Source of the DNA: Nostoc sp. TCL240-02
GTDB taxonomy: Bacteria > Cyanobacteriota > Cyanobacteriia > Cyanobacteriales > Nostocaceae
Assembly: GCF_013343235.1 (NCBI RefSeq)
Contig: NZ_CP040094.1
Location: 6,195,001-6,259,000, forward strand
Length of the DNA: 64,000 nt
Direction of reading: 5' to 3'
Below the pieces are notes generated by a model. The model was not told the DNA's origin, did no database searches, and saw only the letters and a list, made by a program, of their open reading frames with translations. Below, in pieces: positions 33,057 through 43,100 of the stretch. A program made the position numbers and the translations under genes. Position 1 is the first letter of the stretch; the number at the start of each line of letters is the position of its first letter.

Positions 33057-33405
33057 AGCTTACTCTCCTGGGATATTTGTCTTGAAAATTGGGCGTTGGG
33101 AAATCGTATTATGCACTACTTTTAAAGCTTGCTATACGTAGCGTGCATTTACGTTTAGTTTATGGATGGTTTTTATTTCATGTGTTATATGTGTATTACG
33201 ACATTAAAAAGATCCAGCTGCAACAGAATTTAATCTCTTTAAAGTTCATACAAGCCTTCAATTCGTCTTTCCAGAAAAGAAGAATTCAAAGTCAGGCTGT
33301 TTTACGAATCTTCACTATTACTAGGGGCATATAGCTTGCATTCCGATAAAAGATTTGTATTCCATACCACTGAAAACGCTATAACATCATTAGAACTTGA
33401 GAAAG

Positions 33406-34017
33406 ATGTTTTATTTTCCGGCTGAGTATTTTCTACAGGTGTACTCTTTACCCCTGATTGCTGAAGTGAAATTTCAAAACGACTATTTTTCTGAGTATCC
33501 TGAAGAAATTCGGGTTGGCAGCAATCGCACTGCTGTATCTTACACTCGTAAGTCTGGGTACTATGCAATACATTATGATAATCAACCCAAGACGGTAGCA
33601 CCAGGAGCAATTTTACAACTTAACGATGGTGCGATGTCTACGATGGTCACTGAGCCTTGTCGAAGTGCGGGCTACAGCTACGCAGTTTTTCCAGGCGAAC
33701 CCAATCAATCAGAGCAGGGTAAACTGAGTCCAGTTTACACAATAGAACCCAATGGTTCCCTAGCAGTACCAACTGGACTGGTTTTCATCCGCTTTGCTGA
33801 AGGCGTTGATATAGAGTCCCAGCACGAGGCAATTAATCAAGCGGGTTACGAAGTAGTAGAAAGCCTTGACTATGCGCCTCACGCCGCTTGGTTGCGTGCC
33901 CAATCAGGTAATATTGCTGATGCGATCGCAAAGATTCCTCAGCTAGAAGCGATACCTAAAGTTGAGAATATCGAACCTCAGATGCTTATGGAAAGAGGTT
34001 TGAGACTAGGGCGTTAA
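33406..34017 (+). CDS. Stand-alone protease prodomain/inhibitor-like protein
   Basis: ATG at 33406 gives about 203 residues; TTG 33397 is less likely, and GTG near 33466 is possible. The last 75 residues (GLVFIRFAEGVDIESQHEAI, EVVESLDYAPHAAWL and PQLEAIPKVENIEPQMLME) follow the same strand-helix-strand order as residues 113-190 of the PrcA-like protease (NLFVKF, RNAYFVNA, VELCHPELVRE). This suggests a prodomain-like inhibitor or folding helper. The N-terminal part is strand-rich and may act as a targeting or interaction domain. It is not a protease because no catalytic motifs are present. Confidence 0.6.
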   Translation: MFYFPAEYFLQVYSLPLIAEVKFQNDYFSEYPEEIRVGSNRTAVSYTRKSGYYAIHYDNQPKTVAPGAILQLNDGAMSTMVTEPCRSAGYSYAVFPGEPNQSEQGKLSPVYTIEPNGSLAVPTGLVFIRFAEGVDIESQHEAINQAGYEVVESLDYAPHAAWLRAQSGNIADAIAKIPQLEAIPKVENIEPQMLMERGLRLGR

Positions 34018-34085
34018 TAAGTTGTAATGGGCTACACCCCGCTACGCTAACGTAATTCGTAATTATTTGATGAGCCATAAAAAAG

Positions 34086-34418
34086 ATGTTTAACAACAGC
34101 AATAACTCCCAAGCTAATATTCTCTATAGACATGGCGACGTTTTAATTAGACATATTGCTAGCTTACCTGTTGGCGCTCAAAAGCGTGTAGGTGCTACTC
34201 TCGCTCATGGTGAAATTACAGGACATAGCCATCGCATTCAACAATCTGATGCTGTTCAGTTGTGGACAAATGGTAGTGACCTTTTTCTAGAGGTTAAAGA
34301 ACCAAGTGCCACTTTAGTTCATGAAGAACATCGAGCGATTGAATTACCCCAAGGGCTTTACCGCGTTTGGAGACAACGCGAATATCGCCCTGATGCCTAT
34401 GTGGAGGTAGTAGACTAA
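34086..34418 (+). CDS. Hypothetical protein paired with a DUF6745 gene
   Basis: The 110-residue protein (MFNNSNNSQANILYRHGDVL) has a mixed beta fold with ATLAHGEITGHSHRIQQSD, which holds His residues arranged like a small cupin-like or metal-binding strand, and ends REYRPDAYVEVVD. The last base overlaps the start of the following DUF6745 gene, so they are co-expressed. Small partners of this type often occur beside DUF6745. The function is not known. Confidence 0.65.
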   Translation: MFNNSNNSQANILYRHGDVLIRHIASLPVGAQKRVGATLAHGEITGHSHRIQQSDAVQLWTNGSDLFLEVKEPSATLVHEEHRAIELPQGLYRVWRQREYRPDAYVEVVD

Positions 34419-35116
34419 TGCTCAAGATCATGTCTAATGGACGTGTGCCGAATAAACAAGTTTTGCAGCGCCCAAACCAAAGCCACGAGCCTGTATCGGC
34501 TGAATATGCTCGAAAACTGATCCTTGAGCATCGCGCTTGGGATGGGATGCGCGTTTTAGGCCATCTGGATTTAAGCGGTGCATTGAATCTTTACAATCTA
34601 CCTGAAAATCTCACCTGTGAAAGTCTTGATATCAGCGACTGTGTAAACCTCACAACCCTTCCCACAGGACTCCACGTTACTTATTGGATTGAGTTAGCCG
34701 GAAGTGGGATTACTAGTGTATCTGCGGGACATGGTTTTGTCTGGCGCTGGCGAGGCGTGCAGGTGACAGATAAAATTGCCTTTGAATCCCAGTCTCTAAC
34801 GGGGCAAGATATCCTCAATGTAGAGAACATTGAGTTGCGCCGCGTGCTGATTGAGCGTCTGGGATACGAGACATTTTTGCAGCAAGTGGGAGGATTGATC
34901 CGCGATCGCGATCGTGACGCTGGTGGAGAACGTCAACTAGTCTACATTCCTTTTGAGGATGACGAGCCGCTTATGGTCTTGAAAGTCACCTGTCCATCCA
35001 CAGGACATATTCATATCTTGCGCGTTCCCCCTCACATGCGGAGTTGCCATCAAGCAGCCGCTTGGATTGCGGGCTTTAATAACCCAGATGATTATAATCC
35101 TGCGATCGAGGCGTAG
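34418..35116 (+). CDS. DUF6745 domain protein
   Basis: The 232-residue protein has a leucine-rich-repeat-like first half (VLGHLDLSGALNLYNLPENL, LDISDCVNLTTLPTGL) and a DUF6745 domain near residues 125-225: SLTGQDILNVENIELRRVLIERLGYETFLQQ and the CPSTGHIHILRVPPHMRSC motif. DUF6745 is found in cyanobacteria and actinobacteria with LRR-like repeats; its function is unknown. It overlaps the previous gene by one base. The start is likely at 34418 or the ATG at 34430. Confidence 0.78.
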   Translation: MLKIMSNGRVPNKQVLQRPNQSHEPVSAEYARKLILEHRAWDGMRVLGHLDLSGALNLYNLPENLTCESLDISDCVNLTTLPTGLHVTYWIELAGSGITSVSAGHGFVWRWRGVQVTDKIAFESQSLTGQDILNVENIELRRVLIERLGYETFLQQVGGLIRDRDRDAGGERQLVYIPFEDDEPLMVLKVTCPSTGHIHILRVPPHMRSCHQAAAWIAGFNNPDDYNPAIEA

Positions 35117-35192
35117 TTAGCTCTAAATACTCTGCGGTTTCAAAGCGATTTATTGAACCGCAGAGGCACAGAGAACGCAGAGATTTTATGAG

Positions 35193-37040
35193 TTAATTGG
35201 TAGTAGTGGGTTGGACAAATCGCTTAATTTCACCACACGCAATATAAGACTTTCCATCAGGTGCTGTTTTGACTTCATCAACGACATAAAGCATCCCTTC
35301 CTCACGAACCGATCGCGGAAAACGCATATTCCAATCTGCTTCATAGCCGTCGGAAACTACCCTAGCGCGTAGTTTGCTGCCATCTTTGACACACTGAACC
35401 AGAATGCCGTCTTTTACAACATCAGTTGTGGGAAGATCGGCAGCGCTGGCAGGCCCTTTAGAGGCTTTACCTGTATAAGCTATATTCGATTGTCTAGGGG
35501 CAACGAAGATATCTGCTTCACCAGGTTGAGCAAAACGAGTGATATTGCCACGGACACGGTAGAAAGTAGCTTCGCTTGAGAGTTCCAGACCTTCAACAAC
35601 GTACCTTGCTCCCTCTGCCCGAATACTCCGGGGAAACTGGACATTCTTGGCTGAATCGTAGCCTTCAGATATGACTTTGACCCGTAGTTTACCCCCTTCA
35701 CGAACGCAATAAAGTTCGACACCTGAGCCAACTTCATTGACAACCGGCATTGCGTACACTTCATCACCAGCAGTAACACCGCGCCCCACCAGATCGTTGC
35801 GATTACGGTTCATTGTCTGGTAAGACTGATCTCGCAATTCTTTACGTCCGGCATTACCTAGAGCTTTTTGGGCGATTCGACTTGCGAAATACTCAAGCTG
35901 ATCGATCTCTTCAGCAATTTCAAAATTCTCGTTTAACCCTTTATCCCGCAAATCTTTCACCAGGCTACGCAGGGTTTCTTCCGCTTCCTGGTGTCTGCCA
36001 TGTTCAGCTAAATCGAGGGCAGTCTCTTTTGCCTTAGCGATGGTGAGGCGGCTCAGTTCAAGAATGATATGGCTTGTAGAGGCAAAAGCTGCTTCCTCAA
36101 CAGTGCCAACTTTGGCGGTGATATCTGCTGTGCCTGAAACGTTTTGGATGAGGTCATTTTGGACAACATCGGCGCTGTAATGCAGTTTCATCACAGGTAA
36201 CTCACCAACTTGAGCGCTTGATATCACCAAACTTAAGCCGAGAAGTTTGTCTTCACCTTCATAAAGCTCTCCCAAGCTGATAACAGCTTGACCAGCGTCA
36301 TTTTGGCTAACTTTTGCAAGGCTTAAAGTATCAACAAGACTAACACCTTCAGCCAATTCAAGTTTCACTGTGAGGTTTTGTCCTACTACTGCTCTGAGAC
36401 TGTCTAGCTCAATACTAAACACTTCAGTTGCTTCATCAATGCTTTGAATGAAGTAGAAGTTTCCCCTAGCAGCCCTTGCCATACCAATCAGCAGGTCTTC
36501 ATTAAAACCCTGAGCAAAACCTAATGTAGTTGTGGTGATACCTTCCTCAGCTTTTTGCCCTGATGTTGCCGTTAGTACCTTGGGGTCTTGAATGCCCATA
36601 TTGGCGTGACCATCGGTAAGCAAGAGAACACGGTTGATTTTTTGCGGATCAAGTCGCGTTTTGACATGTTCACAGCCTTTGAGCCATCCCCCCGATAAGT
36701 TGGTAATACCGCCTGCTCTGACTTTGCGAATAGAATCTTTTAGTGTGGCTTTATTAGTTACAGCTTGGGGTGGCACAACGCTGTCTATTTCATCGTCGTA
36801 AACAACTACTGAGAGAATGTCATCTGGCTCAAGTTGATCGACCACAGACTCAGCAGCTTTGAGTGCATGATGTAAGGCAGCACCCGCCATAGAGCCGGAA
36901 CGGTCAATTACAAGAGAAAGGTTAAGGTTCCGTCGGGGAGATTCAGCTATGTCAGGACGAAAACGTAGCAGAATATTAGTCTTTAATGAAGCTCCGGCGG
37001 GGAGAATAGACTGGTCAAATTCGTAACTTGTCTTAATCAT
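35193..37040 (-). CDS. von Willebrand factor A domain protein with two C-terminal repeats
   Basis: The 615-residue protein opens with a vWA domain containing the metal-ion site D46-R-S48-G-S50, with Thr/Asp follow-ups in TNLSGG and LLTDGHANMG. A vWA-associated region spans about 200-400. The end has two tandem 70-residue copies (GVELYCVREGGKLRVKVISE and GILVQCVKDGSKLRARVVSD, each with the FPRS motif). No signal peptide or membrane anchor appears, so it is likely cytosolic. It lies head to head with the Rieske gene. Confidence 0.88.
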   Translation of the reverse strand: MIKTSYEFDQSILPAGASLKTNILLRFRPDIAESPRRNLNLSLVIDRSGSMAGAALHHALKAAESVVDQLEPDDILSVVVYDDEIDSVVPPQAVTNKATLKDSIRKVRAGGITNLSGGWLKGCEHVKTRLDPQKINRVLLLTDGHANMGIQDPKVLTATSGQKAEEGITTTTLGFAQGFNEDLLIGMARAARGNFYFIQSIDEATEVFSIELDSLRAVVGQNLTVKLELAEGVSLVDTLSLAKVSQNDAGQAVISLGELYEGEDKLLGLSLVISSAQVGELPVMKLHYSADVVQNDLIQNVSGTADITAKVGTVEEAAFASTSHIILELSRLTIAKAKETALDLAEHGRHQEAEETLRSLVKDLRDKGLNENFEIAEEIDQLEYFASRIAQKALGNAGRKELRDQSYQTMNRNRNDLVGRGVTAGDEVYAMPVVNEVGSGVELYCVREGGKLRVKVISEGYDSAKNVQFPRSIRAEGARYVVEGLELSSEATFYRVRGNITRFAQPGEADIFVAPRQSNIAYTGKASKGPASAADLPTTDVVKDGILVQCVKDGSKLRARVVSDGYEADWNMRFPRSVREEGMLYVVDEVKTAPDGKSYIACGEIKRFVQPTTTN

Positions 37041-37328
37041 TTTTTATATCCCTCAGAGTTGTCTGTGATAAGCTACAAGCTTTATGATGCAAGGATAGAA
37101 AGTGCTTTTTTTAGTTTACCCAACAATCAGTTTATCCAGTGTATAAATGAAGTTTAATGTAAGATTTTATAGCGGTTACATCTCGCCAGGATTAGTAAAG
37201 CTCATCGTAGACATCGCTTTTTCGGGAGAAGTTTGCGATCTACTTACTCTTTCCTAGTACTGAAAGGCGATCGCACTGGTCACAATTGCGAGAAACTGAA
37301 AGCAGATATATTAGGAGAGGAGAACCTA

Positions 37329-37685
37329 ATGAGCTGGACTAAAGTTCTTGCAGTCGAAGCACTTTCCCCAGGTACGCGAGAAGTGGTGAAAGTTGGCAAC
37401 CGTAAAATTCTGCTTTTGAATCACGAAAATCAGCTTTATGCTGTAGATAACACCTGCCCTCACTTAAAATTACCTCTGAAAAGTGGCAAAATAAAAGGTG
37501 GGGCAATTGTTTGTTCTTTCCATCACAGTGCTTTTGACCTGCGGACTGGTGAAGTACAAGACTGGTGTTCTTGGCCACCTGGTGTAGGCAAGGTACTCTC
37601 ATTGGTTTCACAACCAAAGGCGTTGCCGGTGTTTCCTCTTCGTGTGGAAGAAGGGAATATCTGGGTTGATGTACAAGAGGAATAG
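37329..37685 (+). CDS. Rieske [2Fe-2S] ferredoxin-like protein
   Basis: ATG 37329 has AGGAGAGGAG just before and yields 118 residues; the frame upstream of it is probably leader. The Rieske cluster ligands are C43-P-H45 and C62-S-F-H65 (CPHLKLPL, CSFHHSAFD), all intact. It resembles ferredoxin components of aromatic-ring dioxygenases or related soluble Rieske proteins. No oxygenase partner is next to it. It carries electrons in the cytosol; the partner is unknown. Confidence 0.88.
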   Translation: MSWTKVLAVEALSPGTREVVKVGNRKILLLNHENQLYAVDNTCPHLKLPLKSGKIKGGAIVCSFHHSAFDLRTGEVQDWCSWPPGVGKVLSLVSQPKALPVFPLRVEEGNIWVDVQEE

Positions 37686-37808
37686 CACCCTCTCTCGATT
37701 TAATACCATTGGACAAACATCAGAAGTTGCCAGTAGGCTACAAAATGTTACCTAAACTTTTTGCAGCGCTTTGCATATTCATTTTTGAGTGACAATAGAA
37801 ATATCAGA

Positions 37809-37842
37809 AACGGAGGATTGGCAAAAAACAACCTCCGTTTCT
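37809..37842. terminator. Hairpin after the Rieske gene
   Basis: AAACGGAGG pairs with CCTCCGTTT around a short loop (37809-37842), followed by T-rich sequence. It is probably the terminator for the Rieske gene; the ORF that spans this area (37789-38037) is not convincing. Confidence 0.5.
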
Positions 37843-38101
37843 ATGGCCTTCTCAATGCCTCAATTGAATCTCAATAATTCTATTGACCGCTACATTTCAT
37901 CAAATAGTTGTATCTTGTCATTGGTCAGAAATACCCTTGAACGAATTTCCATTTATGACTTACATACGCGAACGCAATTTACGTATTGCACTGGCTTTAA
38001 TTGCATTATAAACTTATGCCAATTGGGAACTATATAATCTGAGATCAATTCAATTATTTGAATTATTATTTGTTTGCAATACGCACAAAAGGCCCTTGCT
38101 A

Positions 38102-38965
38102 ATGATTAGTATAATTACACCAGTTTATAACGGTGAGAAATTTATAGAATCTTGCCTTCAAGTTGTCATTTACCAAAATTGTTTAGAAGTGGAGCATATC
38201 ATTGTTGATGGAGGTTCAAGTGACAAGACGGTAGACATTATTAAAGATAAAGCCAATCAATATTCCCACATACGTTGGATTAGTGAAAAGGACAAAGGAC
38301 AATCTGACGCTATGAACAAAGGAATTGCTATGGCGCAAGGAGAGATTATTGGTGTTTTAAATGTTGATGATTTTTATGAAGTAAATCTTCTTAACCGCAT
38401 CTGTGAGATTTTTGCAACTTTACCAGAACCTAGTTTTATTGTTGGTAACTGTAATATCATTAATCAGAAAAACCAGCTAATTTATATTAATAAACCTAGC
38501 AAATTACGAACAATAGATTTACTGTTAGGAAGACGAGTTAATGATGATGGAATTATCGATGCTTCTTTTCCAGTAAATCCATCTGCTTACTTCTATCATA
38601 AATCATTACATCAAAAAATTGGACTCTATAAAGTAGAAGATCATTATTCAATGGATATAGATTTCCTTTTGAAAGCTGTTTGTTCATCTCATGTTAAGTA
38701 TTTCAATGAAACTTGGGGTAACTTTAGATATTATCCAGGAACTAAAACATTTGATGATTCTGCAACAGGAAGCAGTTTAGCGCGAATTAAACAATTATTT
38801 AATGATTATATTAAAACACTATCCTTGATGGAGCGATATCAAATTTGGTTAGCTCGGAATATAAATTTTACCTTCTTAAAAATCTTTTATTTTTCCAAGC
38901 ATCCAGAACGATTGCCTGAATCTATTAAGCAGCGATTAGCTAAACAAGACTTACGCAAAAAATAG
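38102..38965 (+). CDS. Family 2 glycosyltransferase
   Basis: ATG 38102 is preferred to the TTG at 38096. The 287-residue enzyme starts MISIITPVYNGEKFIESCLQ with the GT-A nucleotide-binding pattern, then DGGSSDKTVDII and NVDDFYEV, the metal-binding aspartates. It is similar to exopolysaccharide-type GT2 enzymes that use sugar nucleotides. The substrate cannot be named. No other cell-wall genes are nearby, and the gene is isolated by non-coding DNA on both sides. Confidence 0.9.
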   Translation: MISIITPVYNGEKFIESCLQVVIYQNCLEVEHIIVDGGSSDKTVDIIKDKANQYSHIRWISEKDKGQSDAMNKGIAMAQGEIIGVLNVDDFYEVNLLNRICEIFATLPEPSFIVGNCNIINQKNQLIYINKPSKLRTIDLLLGRRVNDDGIIDASFPVNPSAYFYHKSLHQKIGLYKVEDHYSMDIDFLLKAVCSSHVKYFNETWGNFRYYPGTKTFDDSATGSSLARIKQLFNDYIKTLSLMERYQIWLARNINFTFLKIFYFSKHPERLPESIKQRLAKQDLRKK

Positions 38966-39299
38966 CCCAAAGCTTGATTTTATTCTTAGGGCAATTTATG
39001 TAGACGCAAAGCGGTAAACCAGTCTGGTAGCAGCAATACGTTTCGGTTAAGGGAGAAAGGGAAAGGGAAAGGGTTTGAATTTAGCTTTACCCCAAGTTTA
39101 TTAACCTTTTTCCAGATCAAAAGAGAGATTGTTGGGTTTATCCGAAAAGTATTGAGTCCGGTAGACGTGTTCCCCAGTATAAAGGTATTGGCGTTAGCGT
39201 AACACTGCGAGGAAGCAAGCTACGCGCAGCGTCTCATAAAGCGAGCATCACCCTTAGGGCATTTGCTTCTATCCTATGTAATCTTACGTAAGAAAAAGA

Positions 39300-39384
39300 G
39301 TAGGTTGAGTTAAGCGAAAGCGAAACCCAACAAAGCCTTGATAATATTGGGTTGGGTTGGGTTTCGTTCCTTAACCTAACCTAC
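39300..39384. repeat. Fold-back repeat
   Basis: GTAGGTTgAGTTAAG at the left matches CTTAAcctAACCTAC at the right, and CGAAACCCAAC matches GTTGGGTTTCG between them, forming one long imperfect hairpin. It has the shape of repeats that are dispersed in Nostocales. Confidence 0.65.
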
Positions 39385-39598
39385 ACCAGTTTTAGTTTTT
39401 AGCCTTAACTGAACAGTATTCTCTCATAGAGAGATACGAGCGTTACCTGTAGAGTATTTGTCTCTATCGTATGTAGTTTTACGGGAGTACTATAAATATA
39501 GTCGAACCTGATAGAATTACTTTTTACTTACAACAGATTTCAAGTTTGTGAGTAAAAAAATACCCTAGCCACCTTGTAGCGCAGCCTCCCCTTAAAAA

Positions 39599-39765
39599 GC
39601 TACGGTGTACACACAAGTATAGTCCGCAAAGGTTTCAACCCTTTTAGCCCCGTAAATACCCAAATTTTGGACGACTAGAAACTCCATTTATCCCGCTAAT
39701 TTTAAGGTTAAGGCAACGAAACCAAGTTTTAGGTGGGATTTCAAGACTTGTGTGTACACCGTAGC
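39599..39765. mobile_element. MITE with 20-bp terminal inverted repeats and 8-bp target duplication
   Basis: GCTACGGTGTACACACAAGT (39599-39618) is repeated as its exact complement at 39746-39765. CTTAAAAA flanks both ends (39591-39598 and 39766-39773). The 167-bp unit has no coding frame. The target, CCTCC-CTTAAAAAG-AGGAGG, is itself a hairpin, probably an old terminator. Confidence 0.8.
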
Positions 39766-40127
39766 CTTAAAAAGAGGAGGGTTTAGTCGTGCGGTTTTGC
39801 TTGGTATCACCTACAATGAATGCCCTCATTCATGTATTTTAGAATCCTGATGCAGAATTGAGGTGAAGCCATAGTATAATCACTTCCAAATAGTTTTTGT
39901 ATAAAAGTTACTTTCTGTATTACAGTGTAATTGTTGTTCTTATAGAGTTAGATCCACAGTTACAGAAAGTTTTGCCTTAACTTGACACACCTATATTCTA
40001 AGGTGAAGTATGGTGGTAAGCAACGATCATGATATTTACAATCATATAATAAGGATTTGCTTTCTGATTTCATGTTCAGTTTGATTCAACAATTTATTCC
40101 TGATTGAAAATTAGCTTAGTTACTAAT

Positions 40128-43100
40128 ATGGATGCTCAAAAAATCAGAATTTTATTAGTTGATGATAAGCTAGAAAATTTGCATTTTTTATCAGACATCC
40201 TTCACAACCAAGCTTATCAGGTACAAAGTGCCCTTTCTGGAGAATTGGCAATCAATAGGGCGCTGGCTTTTCCTCCTGATTTGATTTTACTAAACTTTCT
40301 CATTTCCAAAATGAATAGTTATGAGGTTTATCAAAATTTAAAATCTCATCAGAAAACTCAAGAGATTCCGATAATTTTTTTTGGTGTTTTAGATGAATTA
40401 TCGGAAGAAGTAAATATTTTTGATCTAGGGGCTGTTGACTATATTAGTCAACCATTCCAAGCTAAAGAAGTTTTATTACGCATACAAAATCAACTAACTC
40501 TCCAAAGGCTGAAAAAACAGTTAAAAGAACAAAATGCCCAACTGCAAGAGGAGATTAAAGAACGTCAACGGGTTGCTGTTGAGTTAAATCTTCGAAACCA
40601 ACAGATAGAAGAAATTTTCACAGAAATTCCTGTTAGCCTTAGCAAAGCCTTTTGTAGAGAAGTTTACCAAAACGAACGCCTTTTAGTCGAAGCTGCCCTC
40701 AAGAAGAGCGAAAGTCAATATCGCCACCTGGTGGAGACATCCCAGGATATGATCTGGTCGGTAGATATTGATGGACTAATTACCTTTGTTAATCCGGCAG
40801 TCAAGCAGATTTATGGCTATGAACCCCAGGAGATGATCGGGCGTACCTTGACTGATTTTATCTCGCCTCAGCAAGTTGCTAAAGATAAAGTAGCCTTTGA
40901 GCGTGTTTTGCAGGGAAAGTCGATATTTCAACATGAAACTACCTGTGTAGCTAAAGATGGTACTTTACTTTATTTAATGTTTAATGCGATCGCATTACGC
41001 AACGAAGATGGTTTAGTCATAGGTATGACAGGTACTGCTAGTAATATTACACAACGTCGAGGTATAGAAAAATTACTCCAAGAGAGCGCGATTAAGCTCC
41101 GAAATCATAACCTAGTGCTAACCCAACTGGCACAAAATCAGATCCTTTATCAGGGTGACTTGAAAGCAGCTTTGGGTAAAATTACAGAAACAGCCGTCAA
41201 AAATATTGGAATGGAACGAGCCAGTGTTTGGTTGTATGACGAAACAGGCTTGAAAATCGAGTGTTTTGACCTATTTGAGGGCAGTCGCAATCAACATAGC
41301 GAAGGATTTTCCTTATCAGAGGCAGACTATCCAGCTTATTTTGCAGCTTTGCAACAAGATCAACCAATCGCCGCAGATGATGCCCATACCGATCCCAGAA
41401 TTAGAGAATTTTCCCCATCTTACTCAAGATTAAATATTACCTCTATACTCTATACACCCATTAGGCAGGAGGGAAAAACCGTAGGGGTTTTATGTTTGGA
41501 GGCAGTGGGAGTTGCTCATCATTGGACGCTAGAAGATCAAAATTTCGCTCGCTCTCTGGGCAATTTAGTATCCTTGGTGCTGGAAGCAAAAGAACGTCAA
41601 CGCGCTGAAGCCGCGCGGAGGGCTTCTGAAGAAAAGTTAGCATCAGCTTTTCGGTCGTCCCCCGATCCCATTGCCTTAATTACTGTTCCTAACAAACGCT
41701 TCGTCGAAGTTAACGACAGTTTTTGTCGGTTTTTTGGTTATTCTCGTTCTCAGGTTATTGATCGCACCGATCAAGAATTGAATATTTGGGTGAATCCAGA
41801 AGAATATAATTTTCTTACCCAGATGCTGCAAAAAACTAAAGCTATTCGTAACTATGAGATTGATGTCTGCACTTGTTCAGGAGAAATCAGGACAACCTTG
41901 CTGAGTGCGGAAATGATCGAGATTGATGGAAAATGTTACGTACTAGGCACAGCGAAAGATATTACTGAACGCAAGCAGGCAGAAAATGAAAGCCGTTTGT
42001 TACTGTTGACAACCCAAGCCATTACTCGCGCTAATGATGTCAATAGTTCTTTAGCACTGGTCTTACGCTTAATTTGTCATACCATTGGCTGGGATTTTGG
42101 TGAAGCATGGATACCTAATGAAGATAGTAGTGTTTTAGAACACAGCCTGGGCTGGTATGGTGAACAAAGCAATTTAGAAGAATTTTGCCGCCACAGTCTA
42201 ATTGTGAAATTTCCTCTGGGAGTGGGACTACCAGGAAGAGTTTGGCAGAATCAGGAACCAGAATGGATAGAGGATGTTTCAGAAGTTACAGAGCCAATTT
42301 TTTTGCGATCGCAACAAGCAGCAAAGGTAGGATTAAAAGCTGGTTTTGGTGTTCCCATACTGGCTGGAAACGAAGTATTAGCTGTTTTAGTGTTTTTTAA
42401 ACGTAGTTCAGTATTGGTAGATAGACGTTTGCTTTTGCTAGTAAATGCTGTTGCTGCTCAGTTAGGTGGGTTGATTGAGCGCAAAACTTTAGAACAAGAA
42501 CTAGCACTCAGAGAAGCTCGCCTCAATGCCTTTTTTACAGGGGCTCCCGTCGGTATGAATATTGTAGATAACCAACTGCGGTTTGTGCAAATCAACCAAG
42601 TACTAGCGGAAATTAATGGAATATCCCAGGAAGCTCATATTGGTAAGACCATCCATGAAGCCTTACCCAAAATGGCCAGTGTCGTAGAACCATTTTATCA
42701 ACAGGTTCTGTTGACAGGTAAACCCATCCTCAATCAAGAATTAAGCGCCGCATCAATTAAACAACCAGATATTATCCGCCACTTCTTAGTTTCTTATTTT
42801 CCGATTCCTGGTGAGGACGATCGCCTCTCTGGTGTGGGCACTGTTTTAGTAGAAATTAGCGAACTGCAAGCAGCACTACGCGAACGGCAAGCGGCGCTAC
42901 GCGAACGCAAACATGTCGAACAAGAACTACGTTTAGCTAACGAGCGCCTTCAATATCTGCTTACTTCTAGCCCTGTGGTGATTTATAGCAGCAAAAAAAC
43001 ATTAGGCAATTTTAGCACTACCTTTATTAGTAAGAACGTCAAGGCAATGGTTGGTTACGAAGCGCAGGAATTTGTCGAAAATCCTAATTTCTGGCTGCAT

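Larger units (their letters stand above)
38966..40127. repeat. Repeat-rich non-coding region
   Basis: These 1162 bases contain a fold-back repeat (39300-39384, GTAGGTTGAGTTAAGC against a TTAACCTAACCTAC end), hairpin copies of dispersed repeats (39000-39240) and a complete MITE (39599-39765). No convincing coding frame is present. It also must hold the kinase gene promoter. Confidence 0.7.

Noticed and set aside
33089..33334. 81-residue ORF between the protease and prodomain-like genes
   Set aside because: It sits in the promoter gap, has poor codon pattern and no recognisable motif.
37789..38037. 82-residue plus-strand ORF after the Rieske gene
   Set aside because: It contains a terminator-like hairpin, lacks a ribosome site and shows no family pattern.
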